Part shown: positions 6,124 to 6,540 of the stretch, in pieces
Position numbering within the stretch: position 1 is the stretch's first letter
Layout of the letters: every line of letters begins with the position of its first letter
Origin: Microcaldota archaeon
GTDB taxonomy: Archaea > Micrarchaeota > Micrarchaeia > Burarchaeales > JACQQB01
Direction: 5' to 3'
Length of the DNA: 6,540 nt
NCBI GenBank assembly: GCA_016207225.1
Contig: JACQQB010000100.1
Coordinates: 1 to 6,540, forward strand
Translations under genes and position numbers: made by a program
Notes under the pieces: generated by a model
The model's input: the letters and a program-made list of their open reading frames with translations, nothing else
Told to the model about the DNA's origin: nothing
Databases searched by the model: none

Positions 6124-6129
6124 CGCTGA

Positions 6130-6540
6130 CTATGCTCTTCTACAAACTTTCCAGAAGCAACAATCCATACATCTTTTGATGTAAGGAGTTGGTTGGGGCA
6201 TAATTTCATTTTCAATCAGGTGGTTTATCTCTCTGATTACCTGTTTTACTTCCTCTAGTTCATTATTGGTAATCGGTACTTTAACCATGTCACCGGTTTG
6301 CTCAAATTTTATAAATGCAAATGGGACAGAATAACCAAGGCATTCTGTTACCAAGAGACTTTCTGCCAATACCTGAATTCTGAAGGTTCGGTATAGTTTT
6401 TCTGGTTTCTTCGTATTTTTGTATTCAATGGGAAAGGCTTCACTTTTATCTTTGTCAATGAGTAGGCAGTCTAATACAGTCCTGAAGTTTAGTTCTTTTG
6501 ACCCTAAAGAGAGGTTATAGAGTTTTGGAAGTTTTTCAAA
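6130..6540 (-). CDS. cas4: Cas4-type RecB-like PD-(D/E)XK nuclease, C-terminal part (5' truncated by window edge)
   Basis: The frame is open to the right edge, giving 136 visible codons before the TAG at 6130-6132. Visible catalytic elements are Asp24 in VLDCLL, Glu39-x-Lys41 in FPIEYKN, and Gln56 in RIQVLAESLLV, which together match motifs II, III and the QxxxY-like helix of RecB/Cas4 nucleases. The C-terminus has Cys124, Cys127 and Cys133 in C-x2-C-x5-C order, the Cas4/Dna2 pattern that with one N-terminal cysteine (outside the window) binds a 4Fe-4S cluster. An extra Cys at 128 adjoins the second ligand. Cas4 proteins trim prespacers with Cas1-Cas2 during CRISPR adaptation, but solitary Cas4-like nucleases are common in archaea and their role is less clear. 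No cas neighbour or array is visible, so a stand-alone nuclease is possible. A TTG at 6369 is internal, not the start, because conserved motifs lie upstream of it. Confidence 0.85.
   Translation of the reverse strand, partial: FEKLPKLYNLSLGSKELNFRTVLDCLLIDKDKSEAFPIEYKNTKKPEKLYRTFRIQVLAESLLVTECLGYSVPFAFIKFEQTGDMVKVPITNNELEEVKQVIREINHLIENEIMPQPTPYIKRCMDCCFWKVCRRA

Larger units (their letters stand above)
5894..6129. other. Non-coding region between the sRNA and the cas4-like gene
   Basis: Together with the sRNA and its promoter this is a 333-bp gap between the HAD and cas4-like genes. I see no open reading frame of useful length, no tRNA (no credible T-arm and acceptor pair) and no CRISPR array. 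It contains a 7-bp stem GCGGAAA (5921-5927)/TTTCCGC (5943-5949) with a 15-base loop, and two related hairpins described separately. Part of it is probably the 3' untranslated region of the cas4-like gene. Further RNA genes cannot be excluded. Confidence 0.5.

Noticed and set aside
5797..6129. Remnant CRISPR array beside the cas4-like gene, prompted by a GAAATGAAAAC end near 5964
   Set aside because: Only two diverged copies are present, 154 bases apart and of unequal length; there is no regular repeat-spacer pattern.

Overview
The window looks archaeal. It carries the A, B and D subunits of an A-type (archaeal/vacuolar-type) ATP synthase in the usual archaeal order. Shine-Dalgarno motifs resemble the archaeal AGGTG core, arginine is coded mostly by AGA/AGG, several genes have AT-rich TATA-like stretches close to their start codons, and one intergenic region fits an archaeal box C/D guide sRNA in every structural detail. 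I cannot name the genus. A DPANN or other poorly characterised euryarchaeal-type lineage would fit, but that is inference.

Layout. Positions 1-2884, plus strand, hold the 3' end of an A-ATPase operon: the C-terminal half of catalytic subunit A, complete non-catalytic subunit B and complete central-stalk subunit D, closely spaced and each with its own SD. Positions 2885-5796, minus strand, hold four same-strand genes read right to left: a HAD-family phosphatase, a two-ACT-domain aspartate kinase, a left-handed beta-helix acyltransferase and a small thioredoxin. The thioredoxin stop abuts the subunit D stop with no base between them. Positions 5797-6129 have no protein gene. They contain a plus-strand box C/D sRNA candidate (5821-5893) and a pair of diverged repeated hairpins. 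Positions 6130-6540, minus strand, hold the C-terminal part of a Cas4-type RecB-like nuclease that runs off the right edge; no CRISPR array is visible.

How the parts work together. The ATPase subunits form one rotary complex: A and B make the hexameric head and D is the shaft. The minus-strand genes are metabolically mixed (phosphate ester hydrolysis, entry to aspartate-family amino acids, acyl transfer, disulfide exchange). Only the acyltransferase-thioredoxin junction shows clear translational coupling.

The most interesting item is the sRNA. It has an 8-bp terminal stem, a K-turn made by boxes C and D with an exact 3-nt bulge, a second K-turn-like D'/C' pair, and guides of 13 and 12 nt. 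Both guides have near-complementarity to the 3' minor domain of 16S rRNA: one to the universal segment around C1402 (one mismatch in ten pairs), the other to the 3'-terminal GAUCACCU segment (eight continuous pairs). The target assignment is inference and needs this organism's own rRNA sequence.
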